Assembly: GCA_040880365.1 (NCBI GenBank) | Contig: JBBDIO010000109.1 | Coordinates: 1-36,233 of the forward strand | Direction of reading: 5' to 3' | Origin: JBBDIO01 sp040880365 | GTDB lineage: Bacteria; Chloroflexota; Anaerolineae; Caldilineales; Caldilineaceae | DNA: 36,233 nt | Shown: piece after piece, positions 1 to 7,969 of the stretch | Layout of the letters: each line of letters starts with the position of its first letter | Numbering within the stretch: the first letter of the stretch is position 1 | Notes under the pieces: generated by a model | The model's database searches: none | What the model was told of the DNA's origin: nothing | Seen by the model: the letters and a program-made list of their open reading frames with translations, nothing else | Translations under genes and position numbers: made by a program

Positions 1-2714
1 ACAAAGTCACGCCAGAGTGCGTCGTCATGGAATAGCGCGGCCGCGCCATCGGTAACCGGCCCCACTTGCGGCACCAGATAGGCCCGCGGCAGGCCATCCA
101 GATGCTCATAGATCTTCACATCGCCGCTGTGTACCAGACGAAATCGGCCGCGGTCGCTGGGCAACAGGGGCAGAAACATGCCCGTGCGCGCGTCGTAGAG
201 CGTGACGGCCTGAATCGAAAGCTCGTCTGCCCAGGCCACACTGTCGGCAGCAGCCTCGGCAGACTCGGCAGACGCGGTCAAGCGGGTAAAGACCAGGCGG
301 TCGGGCGTGGTCGGGGTGGTCAGCGCCAGCCGCGCCCGATAGGCCTGGCGTTGATTCTCGCTATCCACGAAGGCGACGGTCGCGCCGTTGGATTGCGTCT
401 GGGCGTCGGTCAGGGCCGCGGGTCCCAAATGCGCGCCCGCGCCGTCTCCCGCACCGTGTCCCGCGGTCAGCGGCAGTGTATCCAGCTGGGCTTCCCCCTG
501 ATAAACGGCGACAGTAGCAACGGTGGCGACCGTCTCCACCGGTTCACTTCCAGCAAGCCCCCCATTTCCCGCCACCGCGCCAATGACATCTATATGCGTG
601 GCAGAAAAGGCATAGGGCACTTCGACCACCAGCTGCGCACCCCCCGCACGCGCCCCCGAATCGGACACAGAATCGGGCACAGAATCAGAAGCAGGATCGG
701 AGGCAGGATCCGGTGCTGCGCGCAAGGTCGCGCCCATCTGCCGGTCATAATAGACCCCCTCGAACCAGAGATCCTGCACCTTGTCGGTGATTACATATTG
801 CACATTGAGCAGGCTGAGCAGATGCGCGGGCGGCACCTGGGTCAACTGTTCGCGCACGCGCCCATCGGGCACCAGCTCATCGGGGGGGATGAGCAGCGTC
901 AGGAATTCGTTATAGCGTTGCAGGGGCAGCGTGCCGCCGTCAAAGCCATCCACGCCCGGCACTTGCCAGAGCATGGCAAGATTGGGCGCGAGAATCTCCT
1001 GCGCCTTGAGCGCGATGATCAGATCGCGAAATGCTGCCTCATCCAGCACCGGCGGTTGATTTTCCAGCTGTTGGTTTTCTACAAACAGACGGCGATAATC
1101 GGCCATGTCGCCGGGATCAAATGTGATTGCGCTCATGCTGAGAAAGCGTCCCATTGCACCGGGACCGACGGCCGTGCGCTGGGGATCGGTGAGCAAGTGC
1201 GCGGGCGCGGTGCGCACATCGTAAACCGCCTGCGGCGCGGTGAGCTGCGTATGGGGCAATGCCTGGGCTGCGACCAGCAATTCCACCGCGACCAGCGCCG
1301 CCAGCCCGCCTGCAATCACTTTCTGCTGTGACTCACCACGCCCGGCCCACGCGCGCAGCAACACAGCACAGCCCAGCCCCGCCAACACCGCCATGCCCAG
1401 TGTATAGAGCATCATCCAACGCGCCGGCGCGCGGAACAGATCGAAGCCCGGCACCACGGTATAGAGCAAAAAGTAGACGGGATTCCACCGCCCCAGCGCC
1501 AGAAAAAACCCCAGCCCGGCAAAAAAGAAACCAAATCCCCATGCGGGTAGTCGCGCGGATAGCACGGACGGCACGTCAGCGGCGTCAGACCCAGGGGGCA
1601 CAGCAACAGACGCGACGCCCCGGCGCAGATAACCGCGCGCGGCCCAGATTCCCCACGCCGCCAGCGCCAGCCCTACCAGCCCCACATAGGCCACATATTC
1701 GCTATAGCCCAGCGTGCCAAAGACCACGCCCAAATCTGCCAATCCATAGCTGGGCAGCAGTGTCCATCCCAGGTCCAGCGGGCGCAGGCTGAAACTGCTG
1801 GCTTCAGCATAGCTGAGACCCCCACTGCGCAGCCCCAGCCCACTCAATTCCAGTGTGGGCCAAAGCTGGGCCGCGCTCGCCAGCGCGCCGACCCCACACG
1901 CCAACCCCAGCACCGCCAGACTCCACAACCCGCGCCGGCTATACGCAGCCCACTGCCGCGCCCCCGCGTCTGACGCTATCGCGCCTGCCAGGCTCGCCGC
2001 TACAATCCACGCCCCCAGCCCAAAGAGATTGATATAGACGGTTTGCGTGTGTCCCGCCAGGAGCATGAGCATGATCAGGAATCCCAGACCGCCCGCCGCG
2101 GGCAGCCCCGTGCGCGCCCACCAGCGAAGATCGACACCGTGGGGCCTATGCCACAAACTGGCGCGCACTCGCTCCATCACCAGCGCGGCCCACGGCAACC
2201 ACGCCGCGCCATTCATCTGATTGAGATGGCCCAGCAGCCCACCATAAAAACCACTGCCTGCCAGCACCAACCCCGCGACCAGGCTGCTCACCCGATCCAC
2301 ACGCCAAACGCGCAGCAAGGCATAGCCGCCCACCCCCAGAATCCAGGTGTGCAGGGCCGCGCTCCAAAAAACCTGTTTGGTCACCGGAAGCCAGCTAAAC
2401 GGCCAATGCAGGGGATAGAGCGCGGCCGCCTGCGGATTGGCGAGAAAAGGCGCGCCCATAAAAATAAACGGATTCCACAGGGGCACATTGCCCTGGCGCA
2501 GCGCATCGGCGGCCAGCGCGCGATAGGGATAGAAGTAGTAGAGAATATCACCGCTGGCAGGGACTCGGTTGGTAAACAACAACTGCGCATAGAGCGCCAG
2601 CACAAAGCCCGCCAGCACGCCCACGGCCAAGCTATCAGCCAGGCCAGCGCGCGCCCCATCCTCCGGCCCCAAACCCAGAATATTGCGCCCCAAAAATCGC
2701 ATCATTTTCTTCAT
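1..2714 (-). CDS. YfhO-like polytopic membrane protein (3' end outside window)
   Basis: The frame is open for 904 codons from the ATG at 2714 to the left edge, so the C-terminus is missing. The N-terminal third carries a YfhO-family pattern: a first membrane helix, then SGDILYYFYPYR, then GNVPLWNPFIFMGAPFLANP (about residues 55-95). Many further hydrophobic helices follow, then a long extracytoplasmic-looking C-terminal part. YfhO proteins are membrane proteins linked to glycosylation of envelope polymers or lipids using lipid-linked sugars; the exact reaction here is unknown. The start overlaps the stop of the upstream gene in a 4-base ATGA (2711-2714), which indicates translational coupling. 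An acidic tetrapeptide-repeat stretch (PASD/SVPD/SVSD) is encoded by a 12-bp tandem repeat at 661-708. Family assignment is fairly secure; function is inferred. Confidence 0.8.
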   Translation of the reverse strand, partial: MKKMMRFLGRNILGLGPEDGARAGLADSLAVGVLAGFVLALYAQLLFTNRVPASGDILYYFYPYRALAADALRQGNVPLWNPFIFMGAPFLANPQAAALYPLHWPFSWLPVTKQVFWSAALHTWILGVGGYALLRVWRVDRVSSLVAGLVLAGSGFYGGLLGHLNQMNGAAWLPWAALVMERVRASLWHRPHGVDLRWWARTGLPAAGGLGFLIMLMLLAGHTQTVYINLFGLGAWIVAASLAGAIASDAGARQWAAYSRRGLWSLAVLGLACGVGALASAAQLWPTLELSGLGLRSGGLSYAEASSFSLRPLDLGWTLLPSYGLADLGVVFGTLGYSEYVAYVGLVGLALAAWGIWAARGYLRRGVASVAVPPGSDAADVPSVLSARLPAWGFGFFFAGLGFFLALGRWNPVYFLLYTVVPGFDLFRAPARWMMLYTLGMAVLAGLGCAVLLRAWAGRGESQQKVIAGGLAALVAVELLVAAQALPHTQLTAPQAVYDVRTAPAHLLTDPQRTAVGPGAMGRFLSMSAITFDPGDMADYRRLFVENQQLENQPPVLDEAAFRDLIIALKAQEILAPNLAMLWQVPGVDGFDGGTLPLQRYNEFLTLLIPPDELVPDGRVREQLTQVPPAHLLSLLNVQYVITDKVQDLWFEGVYYDRQMGATLRAAPDPASDPASDSVPDSVSDSGARAGGAQLVVEVPYAFSATHIDVIGAVAGNGGLAGSEPVETVATVATVAVYQGEAQLDTLPLTAGHGAGDGAGAHLGPAALTDAQTQSNGATVAFVDSENQRQAYRARLALTTPTTPDRLVFTRLTASAESAEAAADSVAWADELSIQAVTLYDARTGMFLPLLPSDRGRFRLVHSGDVKIYEHLDGLPRAYLVPQVGPVTDGAAALFHDDALWRDF
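661..708. repeat. 12-bp in-frame tandem repeat, four units
   Basis: Four imperfect 12-base units lie head to tail (661-672, 673-684, 685-696, 697-708), the first being TCGGACACAGAA. They encode an Asp/Ser-rich tetrapeptide repeat in the soluble part of the YfhO-like protein. The unit is a multiple of three, so changes in copy number keep the frame. Confidence 0.8.
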
Positions 2715-4363
2715 GGTTGAGACATCATACCGGGTTCAACGGGTTGCGCCAAGCGCCAGGGCACAGCAGGCAGCCGGCTGGCACACCACCTACACAGGGG
2801 CTGGGGCGCGTGGACAATTTCCAGCACACGAAAGTTGCCCGCCACCAGCCGCGTCTGCAACGTCTGCCCCCGCGTCTGCAAATGCAGGCCCAGCTGGGGT
2901 TGTGCGGCCCACGCGGGCACAATCAGATATTTGGGCGGATAGGCGGTCTTGGCGGCGTTATCGGCCAGACCGGGCGGATTGGGAAACCAGCGCAACTCCA
3001 CGCGCCCAGCGCGCAAGTCGTCGAACAGATAGAAAGGGTAGTGCCAGCCTAACGCCCGGTGATAGAGGACAAAACGTGGTCCACCGTTGGCGTCCAGCCA
3101 GCCTAAAGCCTGGTGCAGACCCGCATAGTCGCCATGATCCCCGCCCAGCGGATAGCGTCCTTGCCCCGCTTGCCAGGCCGGTTGCGCCAACAGCCCCACC
3201 AGTGCCAGCCCCACCACCCATATGCTGCGCCGTTGCGACCCTACCCACCGCCAATACTGCGCCTGTGCGCCCACCCGACCCCACATCCAGCCCAGGCTCA
3301 GCGCAAACAACGGCGCTAGCGGCAGCAGATAGCGATCCCAGATCTGCACCGTTGTGCCCACATGCAATGCCAGAAAGCCCAGACTCCACAGGGCCAGCCA
3401 CACGACTGACCACCGGCTCGCGCTGGAGCGCGGCGCGCGCAGGGCCAATCCCAGGACCAGCCCCACGCTCCACACGCCCCAGACCCACCACGCGCCCGCC
3501 AAATACCAGATCCACTCGCCCCACGCCGCCAAACGTGCAGGCCATTCTATCAGCGCGACCGCTTGCAGCGGGCCATAGTTACGTTGAGCCAGATCCCAGG
3601 GTGATGGCGCAACCGCCCAGCGCAGGCTATCCCAATAGATAATGGGCAGAACCAGCAACAGCGCCCCGCCCACCAGCCGTGCCAAAGCCGCAGGCCGTGC
3701 CTCGGTCGTGGGATCTCGGCCCAGCGTCCACCAGATGCCCAGTAGCAGCGGCACATAGGCCAGTCCCTGCTGCTTAGTCATAATGGCGGCCCCCAGCCAG
3801 ACCCCCGCCCAGAACCAGCGCCTGCACACCGCACACGCCAGCGCAGCCACGCCGCCCAACACCAGCAGCGTATCGGTGTAGACAGTGGGCGCAAAGGCAA
3901 TCGCATAGGGGTTGAACGCCATGCCCGCGGCGGCAACCCAGCCTGCGGGCGCACCCCACCAACGTCGGGCAATCGCGCCGATGAGCGGAATGGTCAACAC
4001 ACTCGCGGCCACGTTGACCCACCGCGCCAGTGCTTCGGCCTGCAAAGCATCTTCGGGGCGCGCCACACCCAAAAACGCGGCCAGCGTCCAGAGGAAAAGG
4101 GGCGGTTTATCGGGCCAAACGGTCAAAAACAGAGGATCTTCGTGGAGAAAATGCAGCGCCCAATAGGCGTAGATGGCTTCATCTTCGCGCAGCGGAAAGC
4201 GCGCCAACAGCGGCAAGCGCACAGCCCAGCCCAGCAGACAGAGCGCAACCAGCCCCCAGGCCAGCCCCCGCTGGGGTCGCGTCCCAGAGCCATTCGACTG
4301 TTCCAGTGGCGGAAACTGTGCAGGCGGTGGCGTTTTTGTAGTGGCAGACACGCAGGTGGGCAC
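2711..4363 (-). CDS. GT39-like (PMT/ArnT-type) membrane glycosyltransferase
   Basis: 550 residues with about ten hydrophobic helices. The catalytic-type acidic pair sits in the first loop, in LREDEAIYAYWA (D61, E62), followed by DKPPLFLW (85-92). Both are hallmarks of the PMT_2/dolichyl-phosphate-mannose-type transferases, which move a sugar from a polyprenyl-phosphate carrier onto a protein or lipid outside the cytoplasmic membrane. The start is GTG at 4363. An in-frame TGA 18 bases upstream excludes a longer protein, and no clear ribosome-binding site is seen. It lies 37 bases downstream of a DPM1-like GT2, which could supply the lipid-linked sugar, and it overlaps the YfhO-like gene by 4 bases. 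Acceptor and sugar are unknown. Confidence 0.85.
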   Translation of the reverse strand: MPTCVSATTKTPPPAQFPPLEQSNGSGTRPQRGLAWGLVALCLLGWAVRLPLLARFPLREDEAIYAYWALHFLHEDPLFLTVWPDKPPLFLWTLAAFLGVARPEDALQAEALARWVNVAASVLTIPLIGAIARRWWGAPAGWVAAAGMAFNPYAIAFAPTVYTDTLLVLGGVAALACAVCRRWFWAGVWLGAAIMTKQQGLAYVPLLLGIWWTLGRDPTTEARPAALARLVGGALLLVLPIIYWDSLRWAVAPSPWDLAQRNYGPLQAVALIEWPARLAAWGEWIWYLAGAWWVWGVWSVGLVLGLALRAPRSSASRWSVVWLALWSLGFLALHVGTTVQIWDRYLLPLAPLFALSLGWMWGRVGAQAQYWRWVGSQRRSIWVVGLALVGLLAQPAWQAGQGRYPLGGDHGDYAGLHQALGWLDANGGPRFVLYHRALGWHYPFYLFDDLRAGRVELRWFPNPPGLADNAAKTAYPPKYLIVPAWAAQPQLGLHLQTRGQTLQTRLVAGNFRVLEIVHAPQPLCRWCASRLPAVPWRLAQPVEPGMMSQP

Positions 4364-4400
4364 GCTATGAAGCTGGGGTCAACGCGCCGGGCGGGCGCAT

Positions 4401-5141
4401 TCAATCCACAAAGCGATATTTGAGCAACGTGCGAATGGCAGGCAAGCCATCGCGCCAGCCGATCTTTTTGCCTTCGTGAAATTCGCGACCGTGATAGCTG
4501 ATGGGCACTTCAAAAATCGTATAGCCCCGCTTGAGGATTTTGGCGGTCAGTTCCGGTTCAATCTCAAAGGCACGGCTACGCAGGATCATGCCCTCAATCA
4601 CGTCGCGCCGAAAACACTTGTAGCACGTTTCCATATCGCTCAACGACGTGCCATAGAGCACATTGGTCAACAGCGTCAGCAGCTTGTTGCCCAGCGTATG
4701 GGTCAGGCTCATGGCCGCGCGTGGCCCGCCCATAAACCGGCTGCCATAGACCACAGGCGCGCGCCCTTCGATAATCGGCTCCAGCAGTTTCACATAGTCG
4801 CGCGGATCATATTCCAGATCGGCATCCTGAATTACAAAAATATCGCCCGTGGCGTGTTCAAAGCCCGTGCGCAACGCCGCGCCTTTGCCCCGATTGTGCT
4901 CGTGATAGATGATCTGCATTGCCGGATTCGCTTCTTCGCGCCAGCGATCCAGAATTTCGCGCGTGCCATCCGTCGAGCCATCGTCCACAACAATCAGTTC
5001 GCGTTCCAGAGCAATCGGCCCGCCGCGAAATGGATTGGCACGGTCGGCATTGACGGTAAGATCAACGTTCAGAACCTGGTTCACGATCTCTTCCAGCGTC
5101 GTCCGCTCGTTATAAACGGGCATAATAATAGAAAGTCGCAA
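4401..5141 (-). CDS. GT2 glycosyltransferase, DPM1/polyprenyl-phosphate sugar synthase-like
   Basis: 246 residues forming a GT-A fold. SIIMPVYNE stands at the N-terminus, VVDDGSTDG at 51-59 and QDADLEYDP at 105-113 (the DxD-type metal/nucleotide site). No C-terminal membrane helices are seen. This fits a soluble or peripheral dolichyl/polyprenyl-phosphate mannose or glucose synthase, which charges the lipid carrier used by GT39-type enzymes. The start is TTG at 5141: AGGAG (5150-5154) stands 8 bases upstream, and the protein then begins at the expected point (MRLSIIMPVYNE). It is first in a three-gene minus-strand operon with the GT39-like and YfhO-like genes. Sugar specificity cannot be read. 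Confidence 0.9.
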   Translation of the reverse strand: MRLSIIMPVYNERTTLEEIVNQVLNVDLTVNADRANPFRGGPIALERELIVVDDGSTDGTREILDRWREEANPAMQIIYHEHNRGKGAALRTGFEHATGDIFVIQDADLEYDPRDYVKLLEPIIEGRAPVVYGSRFMGGPRAAMSLTHTLGNKLLTLLTNVLYGTSLSDMETCYKCFRRDVIEGMILRSRAFEIEPELTAKILKRGYTIFEVPISYHGREFHEGKKIGWRDGLPAIRTLLKYRFVD

Positions 5142-5300
5142 CAGGATTGCTCCTCAAGAATTGCTACACACGGATTGCTCTTGCGTGACGCGTTGGGCGC
5201 GCGAGCTTCGCGATTTGGTCGGGCGATGTCTGGTGTTGGCGCGGCAGATTCGCGCGTGACGGACTAACAGCCGCTGGACCGGGCCACAACCGGCATTCGC

Positions 5301-5885
5301 CTATTGTTCACTGATCTGGTGCGCCAGAATAATCGCATCGGCCACAGTCCGCATCGATTTGCGATTGTTCATACTCATCTTCTGGATTTTGCGAAACGCT
5401 TCAGTCTCGCTCAGGCCCTGGGTATCCATAAGAATCCCTTTGGCCCGATCCACGGCCTTGCGTGTCTCCAGCGCGTCTTGCAGATTGTCGACTTCGCGCT
5501 CCAGAATCCGAAATTCGCTGAAGCGGGCCAATGCAACTTCGATGGCAGGAGCCAGATCGCTTTCGCGGAAAGGTTTGACCAGATAACCCGCGACGCCGGC
5601 TTTTTGCGCACGCTGCACCAGCTCTTGCTGGCTATAGGCGCTGAGCAGCAAGACAGGCGCAACCCGCTCTTCGGTGAGCACCCTGGCTGCCTCGATGCCG
5701 TCCATATCGGGCATTTTGATATCCATGATCACGATGTCGGGGCGCAATTCCTTGGCCAGATTCACTGCGCTCTGTCCGTCGCCAACTTCGCCAACCACCA
5801 GGTAGCCGAGGTTGGTCAACATCTCGCGCAAATCCATGCGGATCAACGATTCATCGTCGGCGATGATTACTCTTGTTCGTTCCAC
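5301..5885 (-). CDS. pdtaR: ANTAR-domain response regulator (PdtaR/AmiR-NasR type)
   Basis: 194 residues. An N-terminal receiver domain carries the acidic pocket D10/D11, phospho-acceptor D55 (VIMDIKMPD), S82 and K104 (GYLVKPF). A coiled segment (about 115-130) leads into a C-terminal ANTAR domain (about 130-190, with AVDRAKGILMDTQGLSETEAFRKIQ). ANTAR proteins bind paired hairpins in nascent RNA and prevent transcription termination when phosphorylated. The start is GTG at 5885, with AGGAG 9 bases upstream. The kinase lies immediately upstream on the same strand, matching the PdtaS-PdtaR pair of Mycobacterium, although there the two genes are unlinked. The 327-base gap between the two genes is full of hairpins and may be a target of the protein itself. 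The symbol is by homology only. Confidence 0.88.
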   Translation of the reverse strand: MERTRVIIADDESLIRMDLREMLTNLGYLVVGEVGDGQSAVNLAKELRPDIVIMDIKMPDMDGIEAARVLTEERVAPVLLLSAYSQQELVQRAQKAGVAGYLVKPFRESDLAPAIEVALARFSEFRILEREVDNLQDALETRKAVDRAKGILMDTQGLSETEAFRKIQKMSMNNRKSMRTVADAIILAHQISEQ

Positions 5886-5949
5886 GTCTGTTCTCTCCTA
5901 TAGTAGGGAGCGGACACCGAATGCCGCGCCCACGCGTCCCAGATTGCCG

Positions 5950-5969
5950 CCACGACCCAGTTGTCGTGG
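5950..5969 (-). promoter_or_regulatory. RNA hairpin, 7-bp stem and 6-base loop, in the pdtaR leader
   Basis: On the minus strand the arms CCACGAC and GTCGTGG pair perfectly around the hexaloop AACTGG. It ends about 65 bases upstream of the pdtaR start. Loop base 1 is A as in ANTAR targets, but base 4 is U rather than G. No U-tract follows, so it is not a simple terminator. Confidence 0.5.
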
Positions 5970-6017
5970 GCCTGCAATATCCAGCCGCGTAGATCTCTGC
6001 GCGCCAGTCGATGCAGT

Positions 6018-6035
6018 GTGTGCATCATTGCACAC
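6018..6035 (-). promoter_or_regulatory. Hairpin with ANTAR-type hexaloop (A1, G4)
   Basis: The minus strand reads GTGTGC-AATGAT-GCACAC: a perfect 6-bp stem closing a six-base loop with A at position 1 and G at position 4. These are the two loop positions conserved in RNA targets of ANTAR proteins. The outermost loop bases could also pair, giving a 7-bp stem with a tetraloop. It lies in the leader of the ANTAR regulator gene itself. A canonical second hairpin close by is not evident. Confidence 0.45.
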
Positions 6036-6072
6036 GAATTGATTTTTGAAATTTTTTAGCATTCCCATTTTT

Positions 6073-6109
6073 GCCATTTTGCAATGGCTTTGCCTATTTT
6101 GCCATAGGC
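6073..6109 (-). promoter_or_regulatory. Twin adjacent hairpins with near-identical loops
   Basis: On the minus strand GCCTAT-GGCAAA-ATAGGC is followed three bases later by GCCAT-TGCAAA-ATGGC. Both stems begin GCC, and both six-base loops end GCAAA. The second can also be read as a 6-bp stem capped by a GNRA-type GCAA tetraloop. Paired hexaloop hairpins are the architecture of ANTAR targets, but the loops lack the conserved A1/G4. Confidence 0.45.
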
Positions 6110-6142
6110 CCGCGGCAGTTGGCACATCCGACCCGCCCGCAA

Positions 6143-6175
6143 CAGAATTTGCGCAGAATTTGCACAGAATTTGTG
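6143..6175. repeat. 11-bp tandem repeat, three units
   Basis: CAGAATTTGCG, CAGAATTTGCA and CAGAATTTGTG lie head to tail. The period equals about one helical turn, which places the AATTT tracts on one face of the DNA. It lies between the kinase stop and the hairpins of the pdtaR leader. Confidence 0.8.
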
Positions 6176-6212
6176 AGGAAATCAGAAGCGCCTGTCTTGC
6201 GCCATTCCCCCC

Positions 6213-7811
6213 TCAATCCGCCCTGAGCGAACGTTTGGGAAATGTCACCACCGCGCGCGTGCCTTCTTTCAGCAACGCGGGTGCCGCCGGTGCGGTCGCT
6301 ACCCTATCCCCAACCGTGGGTGGCGCAGATTCAAGCGGCGCCGGGGCAATTGGCTCGATGACCAGTTTGCCCTTGAGATCGTCGTCCACCAGTGTGCGCA
6401 CAATCTGCAAACCCAGGCTGGTCGTCTGCGCCAGATCAAAATCTGCGGGCAGGCTACGTCCGTTATTCAGAATCTCCATGCGCACAGCATCGCCCAGATC
6501 GCGCAATACTACGACAATTTTGCCCTGATTACCACTTTCGGACCCGGCGATGCCATGTTCCACCGCGTTCAACACCAGTTCATTCAAGACCATTGCCACG
6601 GGTGTCGCCTGCCCCGCGGGCAGACGAATACTCGGCCCGCTCACCACAATGTTGATCACCTGATCCGGCCCGCTGGTCACCTGGGTCACCTGTTGCGCAA
6701 TGCGCTGGCTCAAATCTCGAATATTGATGGGGCGATGTTCATCTTCGCTCAAAAACTCGTGAATCACCGACACGCTTAGAATGCGGTTGACAGCCTCGTT
6801 CAGCTGCAAACGGGTCTCTTCGCTGGGGCTGCGCCGCGCCTGCATCCGCAAAATTGCCGCCACATTCTGCAAATTATTTTTGACCCGATGATGCACCTCT
6901 TGAATTAGCGCCGATTTTACATTCAGCTCACGCTCTTTCTGCACGCTTTCGGTCGCATTGTGCATCAAAACCAGCACAGCATCCGAATTTTGCCCAGACC
7001 CCAGCCGCCGACGGGCAAAAATGGTAAACCAGGGCATACGAAAGCGCAAAACAGAAAGGGACGTCACCGGCATCCGCAGCGGCACCACCTTGCGCAGCCA
7101 GACGCGCCCGTCTTCGGTTTCCATGCGGTGCTCGCGACACAAGCCGCGCTCAAAGGCTTCGTCGATCAACTCCTCGTCCACATCTTCCAGCCCACCCACA
7201 TTCTGATTGCGCAAATTGACCGCAATGCGGATCGAACGAAAGAGATTGACGGCAATGCCACTCATATACAGGATAAAGCGGCTGCGGTCGGTCAGATAGA
7301 CACCATCATATAGACCAAAACGGCTAAATTCTGCCGCCGAAGCCAGCTCTCCCCGCATACACATTTCCTGGATCCCCAGCACCGCGCTCCGAAAAAACCG
7401 ATTGCGCCGCCGCTGTCGTTCGTGGGCAATCATGTTGGTTTCCATGACCAAAGCCGCAACGATGCGCTTTTCACTGTTATAGATCGGATAAATATCCTGC
7501 ATCACGGGCGCGCCGCTGCTCACAATTTCGGGCTGGTTGCGGCTGCCCACGCCGGTGCGCAGTGCTCGAAACAGCTGGGGATGCTCATCCGGGCGCAAAA
7601 GCTTGCCCGTAGATTCTTCGCGGTAGATGGAAGAAATCGAACGCGGCATGGTATGTTTGGCGGCGAGGGCTTGCTCTGGCGCGAGCAGACACCAAAGCTG
7701 GATGTCGGCGCGACTGACATCGGCGGTCAGCGCCATTCCGGCTTCGATGCGTGCGAGGAGTTCATGGTCTTCCTGGGTTAGATCGCGACACCGTTTAACA
7801 CGTGGATCCAT
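6213..7811 (-). CDS. pdtaS: HisKA_2-type sensor histidine kinase (PdtaS-like)
   Basis: About 530 residues. The N-terminal H_kinase_N/GAF-like domain begins with DLTQEDHELLARIEAGM and is followed by a PAS-like middle. A HisKA_2 dimerisation domain has the phospho-acceptor in EVHHRVKNNLQ (His315 counting from the GTG). The C-terminal HATPase domain has N-box VLNELVLNAVEHGI and G-box LGLQIVRTL. There are no membrane helices, so it is a cytosolic sensor like mycobacterial PdtaS. Its partner is the ANTAR regulator downstream. The start is unclear: a perfect AGGAGG (7833-7838) directly abuts an in-frame GTG at 7832 with no spacer, and the next start, ATG at 7811, is 21 bases away. I chose the ATG; only seven residues differ. 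The signal is unknown. Confidence 0.85.
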   Translation of the reverse strand: MDPRVKRCRDLTQEDHELLARIEAGMALTADVSRADIQLWCLLAPEQALAAKHTMPRSISSIYREESTGKLLRPDEHPQLFRALRTGVGSRNQPEIVSSGAPVMQDIYPIYNSEKRIVAALVMETNMIAHERQRRRNRFFRSAVLGIQEMCMRGELASAAEFSRFGLYDGVYLTDRSRFILYMSGIAVNLFRSIRIAVNLRNQNVGGLEDVDEELIDEAFERGLCREHRMETEDGRVWLRKVVPLRMPVTSLSVLRFRMPWFTIFARRRLGSGQNSDAVLVLMHNATESVQKERELNVKSALIQEVHHRVKNNLQNVAAILRMQARRSPSEETRLQLNEAVNRILSVSVIHEFLSEDEHRPINIRDLSQRIAQQVTQVTSGPDQVINIVVSGPSIRLPAGQATPVAMVLNELVLNAVEHGIAGSESGNQGKIVVVLRDLGDAVRMEILNNGRSLPADFDLAQTTSLGLQIVRTLVDDDLKGKLVIEPIAPAPLESAPPTVGDRVATAPAAPALLKEGTRAVVTFPKRSLRAD

Positions 7812-7868
7812 TGATGTGTGCGGTAGATTCACCCTCCTGAACAGGTTAATGCGCCAAATCAGTGGATC

Positions 7869-7874
7869 ATTATA
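7869..7874 (-). promoter_or_regulatory. -10 element of the kinase promoter
   Basis: A perfect TATAAT on the minus strand sits about 30 bases upstream of the AGGAGG of the kinase gene, with A/T-rich sequence upstream. No good -35 box is found at the normal spacing. Transcription would start near 7862. Confidence 0.5.
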
Positions 7875-7969
7875 CTATTTTTTAGAAATTTCTGCCTTTT
7901 TCACAACTCGCGCCTGCACCCCAATCCATCACAGGTACAAATCAACAGGGGCGAAACCGCAGGCGCGAA

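Larger units (their letters stand above)
5886..6212 (-). promoter_or_regulatory. 327-base pdtaS-pdtaR intergenic leader with several hairpins
   Basis: No gene is seen here. In the direction of transcription (minus) it holds an 11-bp triple repeat (6143-6175), two adjacent related hairpins (6073-6109), an A/T-rich stretch with phased T-tracts on the plus strand, a hairpin with loop AATGAT (6018-6035), a strong hairpin with loop AACTGG (5950-5969), and then the pdtaR ribosome-binding site. A gap this long between a kinase and its regulator is unusual and suggests RNA-level control. No convincing sigma-70 promoter was found in it. Confidence 0.5.

Noticed and set aside
66..1331. Long plus-strand open frame (421 aa)
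   Set aside because: It is antisense to the YfhO-like gene, whose minus-strand frame gives conserved family motifs. The plus frame is rich in Arg/His/Gln with no domain signal, as expected for a GC-rich shadow frame.
6073..6109. Canonical ANTAR target in the twin hairpins
   Set aside because: On the transcribed strand the loops are GGCAAA and TGCAAA, lacking A1 and G4. Kept only as a structural observation, not as a confirmed target.
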